This document shows, piece by piece, positions 1 to 8,098 of a DNA stretch of 64,000 nucleotides. The notes under the pieces were generated by a model, which was given only the letters and a program-made list of their open reading frames with translations, was not told the DNA's origin and ran no database searches. The position numbers and the translations under genes were made by a program. Source of the stretch: DAOTVY01 sp041082245. GTDB lineage: Bacteria > Chloroflexota > Chloroflexia > DTKN01. How positions within the stretch are numbered: position 1 is the stretch's first letter; each line of letters starts with the position of its first letter. The stretch is taken from positions 62,001 to 126,000 of the forward strand of contig JBDOIE010000015.1 in the NCBI GenBank assembly GCA_041082245.1. The letters run 5' to 3'.

Positions 1-450
1 TTCGGCTGGCTGGTGCTGACGACGGGCAACAAGAGCGAACTCGCAACTGGGTACTGCACCCTCTACGGGGACATGGCCGGAGGTTTTGCGGTGCTGAAAG
101 ATGTACCGAAAACCCTTGTCTACCGCCTTGCCCGTTACCGCAACGCCCGATCTCTCGCGATTCCGGATCGTGTCCTGACAAAGCCCCCCTCGGCCGAACT
201 ACGCCCCGACCAGCGCGACGAAGACACCCTGGGACCCTATGCTCTGCTCGACCCCATCCTTCAAGCGTACGTCGAGGAGGATCGGGGACTCGCGGAGATC
301 GTCGCGCTTGGATACAGGGAGGAGGATGTGCGCCGGATCCTGCGGATGGTCGATCGCTCGGAGTACAAGCGTCGCCAGGCGCCTCCAGGGATCAAGATCA
401 CGCCACGTGCCTTTGGCCGCGATCGGCGGCTCCCGATTACGCACCGCTTT
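1..450 (+). CDS. nadE: NAD+ synthetase, C-terminal part (gene starts before the window)
   Basis: The first bases are in frame with the C-terminal synthetase domain of glutamine-dependent NAD+ synthetase, which amidates nicotinic acid adenine dinucleotide to NAD+. The phosphate-binding and substrate region TTGNKSELATGYCTLYGD is clear, followed by the family's YKRRQAPPGIK and GRDRRLPIT near the normal C-terminus. Homologues usually stop within a few residues of that motif, so the end is placed by homology at RFR. Oddly, there is no in-frame stop there. The frame stays open through the terminator-like hairpin at 474-504 and runs antisense through the CoA-transferase gene until 1725. Identity is secure; the true 3' end is not. 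Confidence 0.85.
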
Positions 451-473
451 CGGCCCTCGGCACCCCGGAGCGG

Positions 474-504
474 GGGGGCGTGCCCTTTTCCCGGGCACGC
501 CCCC
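474..504. terminator. GC-rich hairpin between convergent nadE and CoA-transferase genes
   Basis: A perfect 12-bp inverted repeat (474-485 with 493-504, stem GGGGGCGTGCCC) encloses the loop TTTTCCC. It sits 12 bases beyond the minus-strand CoA-transferase stop and just past the expected end of nadE. There is no strong T-tract on either side. It is probably a bidirectional end of transcription. Confidence 0.6.
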
Positions 505-516
505 GCTGTGTCCCTT

Positions 517-1719
517 TCAGATCACGCCCTGCTCCCGGAGGCGGGCGATTTCCTCGGGCACGTAGCCGAGGTACGTTTGCAAGATTTCCTCCGTATGTTG
601 CCCGAGGAGCGGGGGTGGGTTCTCCAGCCGCACCGGGGTGCGGGAAAGTTTCAGGGGCGAGCCCGCAACCCGGATGCGGCCGGCCGTAGGGTGAGGCAGT
701 TCGACAACCATCCCCCTCGCGAGGACCTGGGGGTCGGAGAACACCTCGTCGATGTGGAGGATGGGAGCGCACGGGATGTTTGCAGCGAGGAGTGCCTCTT
801 CCCACTCGCGTGCCGTGCGGGTGCGAAACCGTTCCTGCAGGATCGGGATGAGGATATCGCGGTTCTGCACGCGGAGAGGGTTCGTTGCGAACCTCGGGTC
901 CTCGGCGAGATCGTCCCATCCGCCGACCGCGCACAGATCGCGCCACTGGCGGTCGTTGCCCACTCCCACCGCGATCCAGCCGTCGGACGTGGGGAACGGC
1001 TCGTACGGCACGATGTTGGGGTGGGCATTCCCATAGCGTTTCGGGCGCTCGCCCGAGATCAGGTAGTTGCTGCCCACGTTGATCAGCCAGGCCACGTGGG
1101 AATCCAGGAGCGCGATGTCGATGTACTGTCCTTCCCCGCTCCTTTCCCGTTCCTGCAGCGCGGCGAGGATGGCGATCGTCGCGTACAAGCCTGCCGTCAC
1201 GTCGACGATGGCAAGGCCGACCTTCATAGGCGGCCCTTCGACCGGGCCGGTGATGCTCATGATCCCGCCCTGGGCCTGGATGATGAAATCGTAGCCGGGG
1301 CGGTCACGGTAGGGCCCGGTTTGGCCGTAACCCGTGATCGCACAGTAGATCAAACGCGGGTTCCGCGTGCGCAGGGCCTCATACCCGATTCCCCATTCGT
1401 CCATCGTGCCGGGGTAAAAGTTCTCCACGAGCACGTCGGCCCGCTCGGCCAGCCGCTGGACGATTTCCCGGCCTTCCCGGGTTTTCAGGTTCAGGGTGAT
1501 GCTCTTCTTCCCACGGTTCACGCACAGGTAGTAGGCAGCTTCCCCTCCGGCAAATGGGGGTCCCCACTGACGGGTATCGTCCCCCCGTCCGGGGATTTCG
1601 ACCTTGAGCACCTCAGCTCCGAGGTCGGCAAGCATCATGGTGCAGTACGGGCCCGCCAGCACCCGGGAGAGATCGAGCACCAGCAGGCCCTCGAGGGGAG
1701 CGCGTGTGCCTCCGGGCAT
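517..1719 (-). CDS. CaiB/BaiF family (class III) CoA-transferase
   Basis: 400 residues, the usual length for family-III CoA-transferases, which move CoA between carboxylic acids through an aspartyl-CoA thioester. The N-terminal LDLSRVLAGPYCTMMLADLGAEV and the central GYGQTGPYRDRPGYD are typical. The catalytic aspartate is D173 in LAIVDVTAGLYA. The ATG at 1719 has GGAGG six bases upstream, which decides it over an out-of-frame ATG at 1723. It is the last gene of the transporter operon, 19 bases after the aminotransferase homologue. The acyl substrate cannot be read from sequence; context suggests activation of an acid derived from the imported compound. Confidence 0.9.
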   Translation of the reverse strand: MPGGTRAPLEGLLVLDLSRVLAGPYCTMMLADLGAEVLKVEIPGRGDDTRQWGPPFAGGEAAYYLCVNRGKKSITLNLKTREGREIVQRLAERADVLVENFYPGTMDEWGIGYEALRTRNPRLIYCAITGYGQTGPYRDRPGYDFIIQAQGGIMSITGPVEGPPMKVGLAIVDVTAGLYATIAILAALQERERSGEGQYIDIALLDSHVAWLINVGSNYLISGERPKRYGNAHPNIVPYEPFPTSDGWIAVGVGNDRQWRDLCAVGGWDDLAEDPRFATNPLRVQNRDILIPILQERFRTRTAREWEEALLAANIPCAPILHIDEVFSDPQVLARGMVVELPHPTAGRIRVAGSPLKLSRTPVRLENPPPLLGQHTEEILQTYLGYVPEEIARLREQGVI

Positions 1720-1738
1720 CCATAACCTCCTTTTGCCC

Positions 1739-3022
1739 TCAGCTGTTGATGACCCCCGCCAGGCTATGCTCGAAGATGGAAAGAGCCTCGTCGAGCTCCG
1801 GATCGCCGATGATCAGAGGTGGCGTCCAGCGAAGGACATTGTCGTCGGTGCCGCAAGTAGCCAGAAGGAGTCCAGCCTCCAGGCAAGCCCGCTGCGTATC
1901 CCGGGTGCGATCCTTGTCCGGCGTGCGCCCCCCGGGAACGACAAACTCGACGCCGACCATCAGCCCCTGGCCGCGCACCTCCCCGATGGCGGGGTAGCGC
2001 TGCTGCAGCGCCCGCAGCCGGCTCCGCAGCTTCTCCCCCATTATAGCACTATTTTTCACCAGCTGTTCTTCCTCCAGCACGCGCAGGGCCACCTCGGTTG
2101 CGCTGCAGGCGACAGGAGAAGGAACAGGCACGTCCCAGGCTCCTTCTTTGTGCGGGTCCTCGAGAAGTCCCCGACGTGCGGCGACAGCCCCGAGCGGCAG
2201 GCCTGTGGACAGGATCAGGATGTCCGGAACGACCCCCGAATGCTCCAAAGCAAAGAAGCGCCCGCTCCGGCCAAAGCCGGTGCATCTTTCGTCGAAAAGG
2301 AGCAGGATGCCGAATTCGCGGCAGATGTCGCGCAGGCCACGGAGGAATGGGGCTGGAGCGACCACACATCCTCCCTCCCCCAGGATCGGTTCGACGAGGA
2401 TGGCGGCTGTCTCCTGTGGCACAGTCTGGCTCTTCAAGAGGAAGCGTACCTGCTCCAGCGGCCAGCCGCAGCAGCTGCCAGCACTGTAGCGCTCGGGCGC
2501 CGCCTCCGCCTTCGGGCAACGGTAGCAATACGGGTAGGGCGCGACCAGGGTCCTGCACGAAAGGGAAGGGTTACCGGTGCATTGCCAGGCTTTGGCGGTG
2601 GACAGGTTCACAGTGGCTATCGTGTGGCCGTGGAAACCGCGCTGGAAGACGATCAGGTTCGGGCGGCCCGTGACGTGGCGCGCGAGCCGGATCGCCAGCT
2701 CGACCGCCTCGCTCTCGCTACCTGTCAGGCAAATGTCAGGGAGCTCGGCGGGCACGACATCGCGCAGTACGCTGACCAACCGGAGCATCGGCTCGTGGGG
2801 CGCAACGTTCCCCGCCAGGTGGAACAGGCGGCCGGCCTGAGCGCGGATGGCTTCGACGACCCGGGGATGGTTGTGCCCCGTATTCGATACCCCCACACTT
2901 GTGGCAAAATCCAGATATCGGCGCCCGCACTCATCCCATAGAAAGGCGTGTTCCCCTCGGACAACAGCGTGTCCAAGGAGAAACTGCGGTGATGCGTACA
3001 TTTCGGTTCTACGATCGTTCAT
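1739..3022 (-). CDS. Class-III aminotransferase homologue lacking the PLP lysine
   Basis: 427 residues with the overall layout of GabT/ornithine-type class-III aminotransferases: N-terminal YLDFATSVGVSNTGHNHP, CLTGSESEAVELAIRLAR, and the FHGHT motif (residues 130-134). Two active-site motifs are abnormal. DEVQTGFGR is DERCTGFGR (D244-R252). The segment normally reading like S-K-G-xxxx-LPLGAV is S272-T273-G-LPLGAV, so the lysine that binds PLP is threonine and about four flanking residues are gone. The reading frame is otherwise intact. RBS AGGGTGAG precedes the ATG. It may be a pseudoenzyme, an isomerase-like relic, or an early pseudogene; transaminase activity is not expected. Confidence 0.8.
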   Translation of the reverse strand: MNDRRTEMYASPQFLLGHAVVRGEHAFLWDECGRRYLDFATSVGVSNTGHNHPRVVEAIRAQAGRLFHLAGNVAPHEPMLRLVSVLRDVVPAELPDICLTGSESEAVELAIRLARHVTGRPNLIVFQRGFHGHTIATVNLSTAKAWQCTGNPSLSCRTLVAPYPYCYRCPKAEAAPERYSAGSCCGWPLEQVRFLLKSQTVPQETAAILVEPILGEGGCVVAPAPFLRGLRDICREFGILLLFDERCTGFGRSGRFFALEHSGVVPDILILSTGLPLGAVAARRGLLEDPHKEGAWDVPVPSPVACSATEVALRVLEEEQLVKNSAIMGEKLRSRLRALQQRYPAIGEVRGQGLMVGVEFVVPGGRTPDKDRTRDTQRACLEAGLLLATCGTDDNVLRWTPPLIIGDPELDEALSIFEHSLAGVINS

Positions 3023-3084
3023 CTCACCCTTCTCGTCGGCGGCCTAGAGCCGCCGCTTGTGCCACGCTCCTTCCATCACCCCGC

Positions 3085-3996
3085 TCACTCTTCGGGCTCC
3101 GGAGACGCGTAGCGGGGTAGTTGCAGCGGGCCAAGCCCACGGAATCCGGGGCCCTGCGCGATCCCTTCGCTGTACATCGGAAAGTTCCCGTGAAAGTCGC
3201 GCAGCTGCTTCAGATGCTGGTTCAGGCCTAGCGTCCCCAGCTCCCTTGTCCGCCGAACGAGCTCGAGGTCCAGCATTTCGACAATCAGCTCTTCCTCTGC
3301 ACCGGCCTCGTGCAGGATACGGCCGTGCGGATCTACCACCAGGGAACGGCCAGCGGCGGTGGGCGCGGCGGCGTTCACGCTGACCAGGTAGCATTGGTTG
3401 AACAACGCATGCGCCTGCTCCAGGACCAGCTCGGCCCGCCGGTCTTGGGTGTACGAAAGCGAGGGGTGGAGGATGACTTCGGCACCCAGCCAGATCAGGC
3501 TGCGCACCACCTCCGGGAACCAGGTGTCGTAGCAGATGCACAGCCCGAAGCGCCCTACACCGGGAATGTCGAAGGTGCAGAAATCGTGGCCGGGGGCGAC
3601 CACTTCCCACGGCCTCCAGGGAAACATCTTGCGGTACCGTGTGACGAGTTCTCCTTCGGGCGAAAAGACCGGCGCGGTGTTGTACACGGCATCGCCTTCA
3701 CGTTCGTGAAAAGAGCCGGGCTGCAGCCAGAAGCGGTAGCGACGAGCCAGTGCGGCCAGCCGTTCCGTCAGGGGCCCCGGGACGGCCTCGGCATTCCAGT
3801 CCCAAGAACGGCCGTCCGGGGGAGGCACCCGTGGGGCGATGCCGGTAGGGTAGAGCTCAGGAAAACATACCAACTGTACCCAGGGGAAGGAGCGACGGAT
3901 CAGCGCGAGCACTTGCTCCATCCGCTCGACCGTCCGCTCCGCGTTCCAGGGAACGACTGGCACCTGGGCCACGGCGATTCCCAGAGATCTGGACAT
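3085..3996 (-). CDS. Carbon-nitrogen hydrolase (nitrilase superfamily)
   Basis: 303 residues with the full nitrilase-superfamily triad: Glu47 in FPELYPTG, Lys123 in YRKMFPWRPWE, and Cys155 in LCICYDTWFPE. Such enzymes hydrolyse amides, carbamoyl-amides or nitriles with ammonia release. The start codon lies 3 bases after the ATPase gene stop, with GGAGG inside that gene's end, so the two are translationally close. In the operon it sits between an importer and the aminotransferase-like and CoA-transferase genes. An amide or ureido compound is therefore a plausible substrate, but this is inference. It is not clearly one of the characterised subfamilies. Confidence 0.88.
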   Translation of the reverse strand: MSRSLGIAVAQVPVVPWNAERTVERMEQVLALIRRSFPWVQLVCFPELYPTGIAPRVPPPDGRSWDWNAEAVPGPLTERLAALARRYRFWLQPGSFHEREGDAVYNTAPVFSPEGELVTRYRKMFPWRPWEVVAPGHDFCTFDIPGVGRFGLCICYDTWFPEVVRSLIWLGAEVILHPSLSYTQDRRAELVLEQAHALFNQCYLVSVNAAAPTAAGRSLVVDPHGRILHEAGAEEELIVEMLDLELVRRTRELGTLGLNQHLKQLRDFHGNFPMYSEGIAQGPGFRGLGPLQLPRYASPEPEE

Positions 3997-3999
3997 GGT

Positions 4000-5052
4000 T
4001 CAAACCTCCTTTCTCGAAACGCGTGGCGCGATGGGTTCCGCAGGCACTACTTCTTTCCCTTCCGCGAGGTGGCACGCGACGAGGTGGCCGACGTCGATCT
4101 CGCGCCAGGGAGGATCTGCCTGCTGACACAGGGGACGCGCTTCGGGACAACGGGTGTGGAAGCGGCAGCCGGGGGGCGGATTCGCCGGGCTCGGTACCTG
4201 GCCCGGCAGGAGAAGCCGTTCCCGACGGCCACCCGGCACCGGAAGGGGGATCGACCCGAGCAACGCCCGCGTATAGGGGTGCCCCGGCCGGTCGAAGACC
4301 TGCTCCACGTGCCCGCTTTCCACGAGCCGTCCTAGGTACATAACAGCAATACGGTCGCTGATGTGGTGGACGACCCGCAGATCGTGGGAGATGAACAGGT
4401 AGGTCAGCCCACGCTGCTCCTTGAGCTCCGCGAGCAGGTTGAGGATCTGGGCCTGCACAGAAACGTCCAGTGCACTGGTCGGCTCGTCCAACACCAGGAA
4501 ACGCGGTTCGAGGCTGAGCGCCCGTGCGATCGCCACCCGCTGACACTGGCCCCCGCTCAGTTCGTGCGGGTATCGGGCCAGATGCTGGGCGCCCAGGCCG
4601 ACCATCTCGAGGAGGGCCAGCACACGCTCCCGTTCCTCGGCCCGGGAAAGTCTGAGGTGTGTCCGCAGGGGCTCAGCCACTATATCGAAGACGTGGAACC
4701 GTGGGCTGAGCGAAGCCAGCGGGTTCTGGAACACGATCTGCATCTCACGTCTTATGCGCTGCAGGTCGCTTCGGGAAAGCCTGAGGATATCTTGTCCGTC
4801 GAAAAGCACCTCGCCATCGGTTGGCTCGATAAGGCGCAAGATGCACCGGCCCAGCGTTGTCTTTCCGCACCCGGATTCCCCCACGAGCCCCAGAACCTCT
4901 CCCCGTGCGATCCACAGGTCGACCCGATCCACGGCCCGTATGAGCCGCGGGCGGGTAAAGAGCCAGTCTCCGCGCGCGCGGAACAGTTTCGCGAGGGAAC
5001 GGACCTGGACCAGCGGCTCATCCACGCGGCCGGCGACTGTCGCCCCCTTCAT
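4000..5052 (-). CDS. Peptide/nickel-type ABC transporter ATP-binding protein (OppF/DppF-like)
   Basis: 350 residues. Walker A GESGCGKTT, the signature LSGGQCQR, and Walker B FLVLDEPTSALD are intact. The C-terminal OppF/DppF extension has the cysteine-rich GCRFHTRCPEA motif that may carry an iron-sulfur cluster. The start is chosen at 5052 because its ATG overlaps the stop of the upstream ATPase gene as ATGA; a longer reading frame upstream is out of keeping with the family. It pairs with the preceding gene to form the ATPase heterodimer energising import of an oligopeptide-like solute. Confidence 0.92.
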   Translation of the reverse strand: MKGATVAGRVDEPLVQVRSLAKLFRARGDWLFTRPRLIRAVDRVDLWIARGEVLGLVGESGCGKTTLGRCILRLIEPTDGEVLFDGQDILRLSRSDLQRIRREMQIVFQNPLASLSPRFHVFDIVAEPLRTHLRLSRAEERERVLALLEMVGLGAQHLARYPHELSGGQCQRVAIARALSLEPRFLVLDEPTSALDVSVQAQILNLLAELKEQRGLTYLFISHDLRVVHHISDRIAVMYLGRLVESGHVEQVFDRPGHPYTRALLGSIPLPVPGGRRERLLLPGQVPSPANPPPGCRFHTRCPEARPLCQQADPPWREIDVGHLVACHLAEGKEVVPAEPIAPRVSRKEV

Positions 5053-6029
5053 GGGCGGCCCTCCGTGGTTGCGACATAGCAAGCGACCAGATGTCCTGGT
5101 GCGACCTCGGTGAGCGAAGGTCGGTCGCTCCAACAGCGCTCGCGGGGTTGTCCACACCGGGAGGCGAAGGCACAGCCAGGGATCGACCCGGGATTTGCGG
5201 GTACCGTCCCCGGGATGGCCGCTAGCCGGCGGCCCCGGCTACCCGGCCGCGGGATAGCCGCCATCAATCCTTGCGTATAGGGATGACGCGGGGCACTGAA
5301 GATCGCTTCCGTCGGACCGATCTCCGCCACCCGGCCAGCATAGAGCACGGCGAGTCGGGAGCACGTCTCGGCAATAATCCCTAGGTCGTGGGTGATCAGC
5401 AGCAGCGCGATTCCGTAGCGCTGTTGCAGGTCACGCAGCAATGCCAGAATCTGGGCTTCGATCGTCACATCGAGTGCCGTTGTGGGCTCGTCCGCGATCA
5501 GCAGAGACGGCCGGCACGAAAGGGCCATCGCGATCATGACGCGTTGCTGCATTCCGCCCGAAAGCTCGTGCGGGTAGCACCCCAGGACCCTGGGCGCATC
5601 CGGCAAACCGACCGCTTCCAGCACTTCGAGCGCACGCGCCTGTGCTTCCGCACGGGAGACTGGCTGGTGTCTACGGATGACGCGCACGATCTGGGAACCC
5701 ACGGTGAACACCGGATTCAGGGATGAAGCGGGATCCTGGAAGATCATAGCGATCCGTCCGCCCCGAATAGACTGCATTTCCTCTTCCGACTTGGACCCCA
5801 GGTCTTCGCCCTCGAGCCAGATATGCCCACCTGCAATCCGCCCCGGCCGTGAAATCAATCGGAGGATAGAAAGCCCGGTTACCGTTTTTCCGCACCCCGT
5901 TTCGCCGACCAGGCCGAACGACTCGCGGTGTTGGATCTCGAAGCTCACTCCGTCCACCGCGCGCACGATCCCGCGTCGTGTACGGAATTCCACACAAAGG
6001 TTCTCGACGCGCAGCAGCGGTTCGCCCAC
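5049..6029 (-). CDS. Peptide-type ABC transporter ATP-binding protein (OppD/DppD-like)
   Basis: 326 residues from a GTG at 6029 preceded by AAGGGGAAAG. The frame is open further upstream but lies inside the permease gene and shows no family similarity there. Walker A GETGCGKTV, signature LSGGMQQR and Walker B LLIADEPTTALD are present. The C-terminal IPGCAFASRC cysteine motif is typical of the OppD/DppD class. It overlaps the permease stop (TAA at 6040-6042) by spacing only and overlaps the next ATPase gene by ATGA, indicating one transcript. Confidence 0.9.
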   Translation of the reverse strand: MGEPLLRVENLCVEFRTRRGIVRAVDGVSFEIQHRESFGLVGETGCGKTVTGLSILRLISRPGRIAGGHIWLEGEDLGSKSEEEMQSIRGGRIAMIFQDPASSLNPVFTVGSQIVRVIRRHQPVSRAEAQARALEVLEAVGLPDAPRVLGCYPHELSGGMQQRVMIAMALSCRPSLLIADEPTTALDVTIEAQILALLRDLQQRYGIALLLITHDLGIIAETCSRLAVLYAGRVAEIGPTEAIFSAPRHPYTQGLMAAIPRPGSRGRRLAAIPGTVPANPGSIPGCAFASRCGQPRERCWSDRPSLTEVAPGHLVACYVATTEGRP

Positions 6030-6039
6030 TTCTTTCCCC

Positions 6040-6933
6040 TTAACGGTACTGGCGTGGATCGAAAATGTCGCGCAAAGTATCTCCGAGCAGGTTGAACGCA
6101 AGCACTGTGACAAAGATGGCTAGCCCTGGAAACGTGGAGTACCACCACTGGGTGAGGAGGAAGGCGCGTCCTTCGCTCACCATCAGTCCCCAATCGGGTG
6201 CCGGGGGCTGTGCGCCCAGCCCGATGAAAGCCAGGCCGCCTGATGCCAGGATAACGGTGCCGATGTCGATGGTCGCCTGGACCAGGATAGGGGATAGGCA
6301 GTTCGGGAGAATGTGCCGAAAGATGATCCCCAGGCTCGGGACCCCGACCGCGCGTGCCGCTTCCACGAAATGCCGTTCTCGGAGCGACAGCGCGATCCCG
6401 CGGACCAGCCGTGTGTACCAGGGCCACCAGGAGATCGCGATGGCCAGCATCGCGTTCGTCAACCCGGGCCCGATGGCGGCCACGATCGCCATGGCGAGCA
6501 GCAGGGAAGGGAAGGCCAAGAAGAGGTCGGTGATCCGCATGATCAGGTCGTCGACCCAGCCTCCCACATACCCGGCTACGGCGCCAAGCAGTGAACCGAT
6601 CGCCACTGCGAGCCCGACCACGATGAGCGAAGTGCTCAGCGCCGGCCGCGCGCCGATGATGATGCGGCTGAGGATGTCACGGCCAAGGCGGTCTGTGCCG
6701 AGCGGGTGCTCTCGCGAAGGCGGCAACATCCGCGTGGCCACGTTTGTCTTACCGAAGCCTTGCTCCGGGTAAGGGGCGATCCAGGGACCGGCGATGGCCA
6801 GGACCAGAAAGCCCGTGATCACAAGCACGCTGAACAGGGCCAGAGGGTCGCGTGTGATCACGTGGGCCGCGTGACGCCACCTCCGCTGCGTTTGCAGTTC
6901 CTCAGGAGAACGGGCGCTCTCTCTTGTCGACAT
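6040..6933 (-). CDS. Peptide-type ABC transporter permease (DppC-like)
   Basis: 297 residues with an N-terminal cytoplasmic stretch, a first membrane helix around residues 32-52, a periplasmic loop with the family's HPLGTDRLGRD motif, then five further helices. The coupling EAA loop reads VEAARAVGVPSLGIIFRHILPN in its expected cytoplasmic place. The ATG has AAGGA just upstream and lies 12 bases after the first permease gene. It forms the membrane channel with the DppB-like partner. Confidence 0.93.
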   Translation of the reverse strand: MSTRESARSPEELQTQRRWRHAAHVITRDPLALFSVLVITGFLVLAIAGPWIAPYPEQGFGKTNVATRMLPPSREHPLGTDRLGRDILSRIIIGARPALSTSLIVVGLAVAIGSLLGAVAGYVGGWVDDLIMRITDLFLAFPSLLLAMAIVAAIGPGLTNAMLAIAISWWPWYTRLVRGIALSLRERHFVEAARAVGVPSLGIIFRHILPNCLSPILVQATIDIGTVILASGGLAFIGLGAQPPAPDWGLMVSEGRAFLLTQWWYSTFPGLAIFVTVLAFNLLGDTLRDIFDPRQYR

Positions 6934-6945
6934 CGTCCTTTTCCT

Positions 6946-7968
6946 TCAACGGAGGCTGATACGCGGGTCGATCCAGGCCTGGAGCAAGTCAACAGCCAGA
7001 TTGATGCCTACGTATCCTGCAGCAGCAAAGAGCGTGATTCCCATCACTGCCGGATAGTCCACGCTTAATAGCGAGTGGACCGTAAAGAGGCCGAGCCCGG
7101 GCCAGTTGAAAACGATCTCGATGAAGAAGGTCCCGGTGAGCGCATATGCCAGGGTCAGACCGATCACGGTCAAAGTGGGGCCGATCGCATTCTTCAGTGC
7201 GTAGCCATAGACCACGAACCGCTCGGATATCCCGTATGCGCGCGCCGTCCGGATATAGTCCTGGGCCAACACTTCCAGCATAGTACCGCGGGTCATGCGG
7301 GCAATGAGGCCGATGGGGTAGGCCGCCAGCGTGAAGGCGGGAAGGACGATGTGCCAGGCGACGTCCTTGAAAGCAACCCAGTTCCCGGTGATGGCCGTGT
7401 CGAGCAGGAAGAACCCGGTGAGTGGCCGGATCGGATGGGTAAAGCGGAGTTCCGTCGCGAACCGGCCCGTGAGCGGGAGCAGGTGAAGCCAGCGGAAAAA
7501 GACCAGTTGCAGCACCAGGCCCAGCCAGAAGGCCGGCATCGAAACCCCGGCGATCGATAGCGTGCGCACCACGACGTCGAACGGGCTGCCCTGGAAACGA
7601 GCCGAGAAGACGCCCAGCGGTACACCGATCAGCACTGCAAGGGACATCCCGACTGCGAGCAGTTCCAGCGACGCGCAGACCCGGTCTCCGATTTCCCGCA
7701 GCACCGGGCGCTTGGTAGAGATCGATTCGCCCCAGTCGCCCCGCAGGAGGTCGCGCATGTAGATCAGGTACTGCACGGGAAGGGGGCGGTTCAATCCCAG
7801 GCGTTCACGGACCATCTCCACCTGCTCGGGGCGGGGATGCGGGCCGATGTAGGCGGCCGCGGGGTCGGAGGGAATGACCCGTGCGAGGGTAAAGGTGATC
7901 AGCGAAAGCCCCAGCAGGACAAAAAGCGACATACCCAAACGCCGCAGTACAAACGCCGCTTTCCGCAC
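6946..7968 (-). CDS. Peptide-type ABC transporter permease (DppB-like)
   Basis: 340 residues starting at GTG with GGGAG seven bases upstream. The first helix (about residues 8-30) and the DPAAAYIGPHPRPEQVEMVRE loop are typical of DppB/OppB proteins. The EAA-like coupling loop reads YIRTARAYGISERFVVYGYALKNA. It follows the binding-protein gene after a 130-base gap holding a strong hairpin, the usual arrangement that gives more binding protein than membrane protein. Confidence 0.93.
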   Translation of the reverse strand: MRKAAFVLRRLGMSLFVLLGLSLITFTLARVIPSDPAAAYIGPHPRPEQVEMVRERLGLNRPLPVQYLIYMRDLLRGDWGESISTKRPVLREIGDRVCASLELLAVGMSLAVLIGVPLGVFSARFQGSPFDVVVRTLSIAGVSMPAFWLGLVLQLVFFRWLHLLPLTGRFATELRFTHPIRPLTGFFLLDTAITGNWVAFKDVAWHIVLPAFTLAAYPIGLIARMTRGTMLEVLAQDYIRTARAYGISERFVVYGYALKNAIGPTLTVIGLTLAYALTGTFFIEIVFNWPGLGLFTVHSLLSVDYPAVMGITLFAAAGYVGINLAVDLLQAWIDPRISLR

Positions 7969-8023
7969 CGTTGCACTCCCGAAATCTACTCTGGGACTCG
8001 CCCCAGCGCAATTGTTCTCCGTC

Positions 8024-8059
8024 CAGGGAGCGGGGGCGGAAGGACCCGCCCCCGCCCTG
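8024..8059 (-). terminator. Hairpin between binding-protein and permease genes
   Basis: A GC-only inverted repeat pairs 8030-8039 with 8046-8055 (core CGGGGGCGG/CCGCCCCCG), with extra pairing outward. It lies about 40 bases beyond the binding-protein stop and upstream of the permease start. It probably acts as a partial terminator or mRNA stabiliser within the operon. There is no T-tract. Confidence 0.55.
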
Positions 8060-8098
8060 AAGACTTAATTGCTCTGGCCTGCGGACTCGCGAGCGACG

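Noticed and set aside
451..1725. Plus-strand open continuation of nadE antisense to the CoA-transferase
   Set aside because: Antisense to a well-conserved enzyme in the codon-aligned frame, where high-G+C DNA rarely makes stops; no family similarity.
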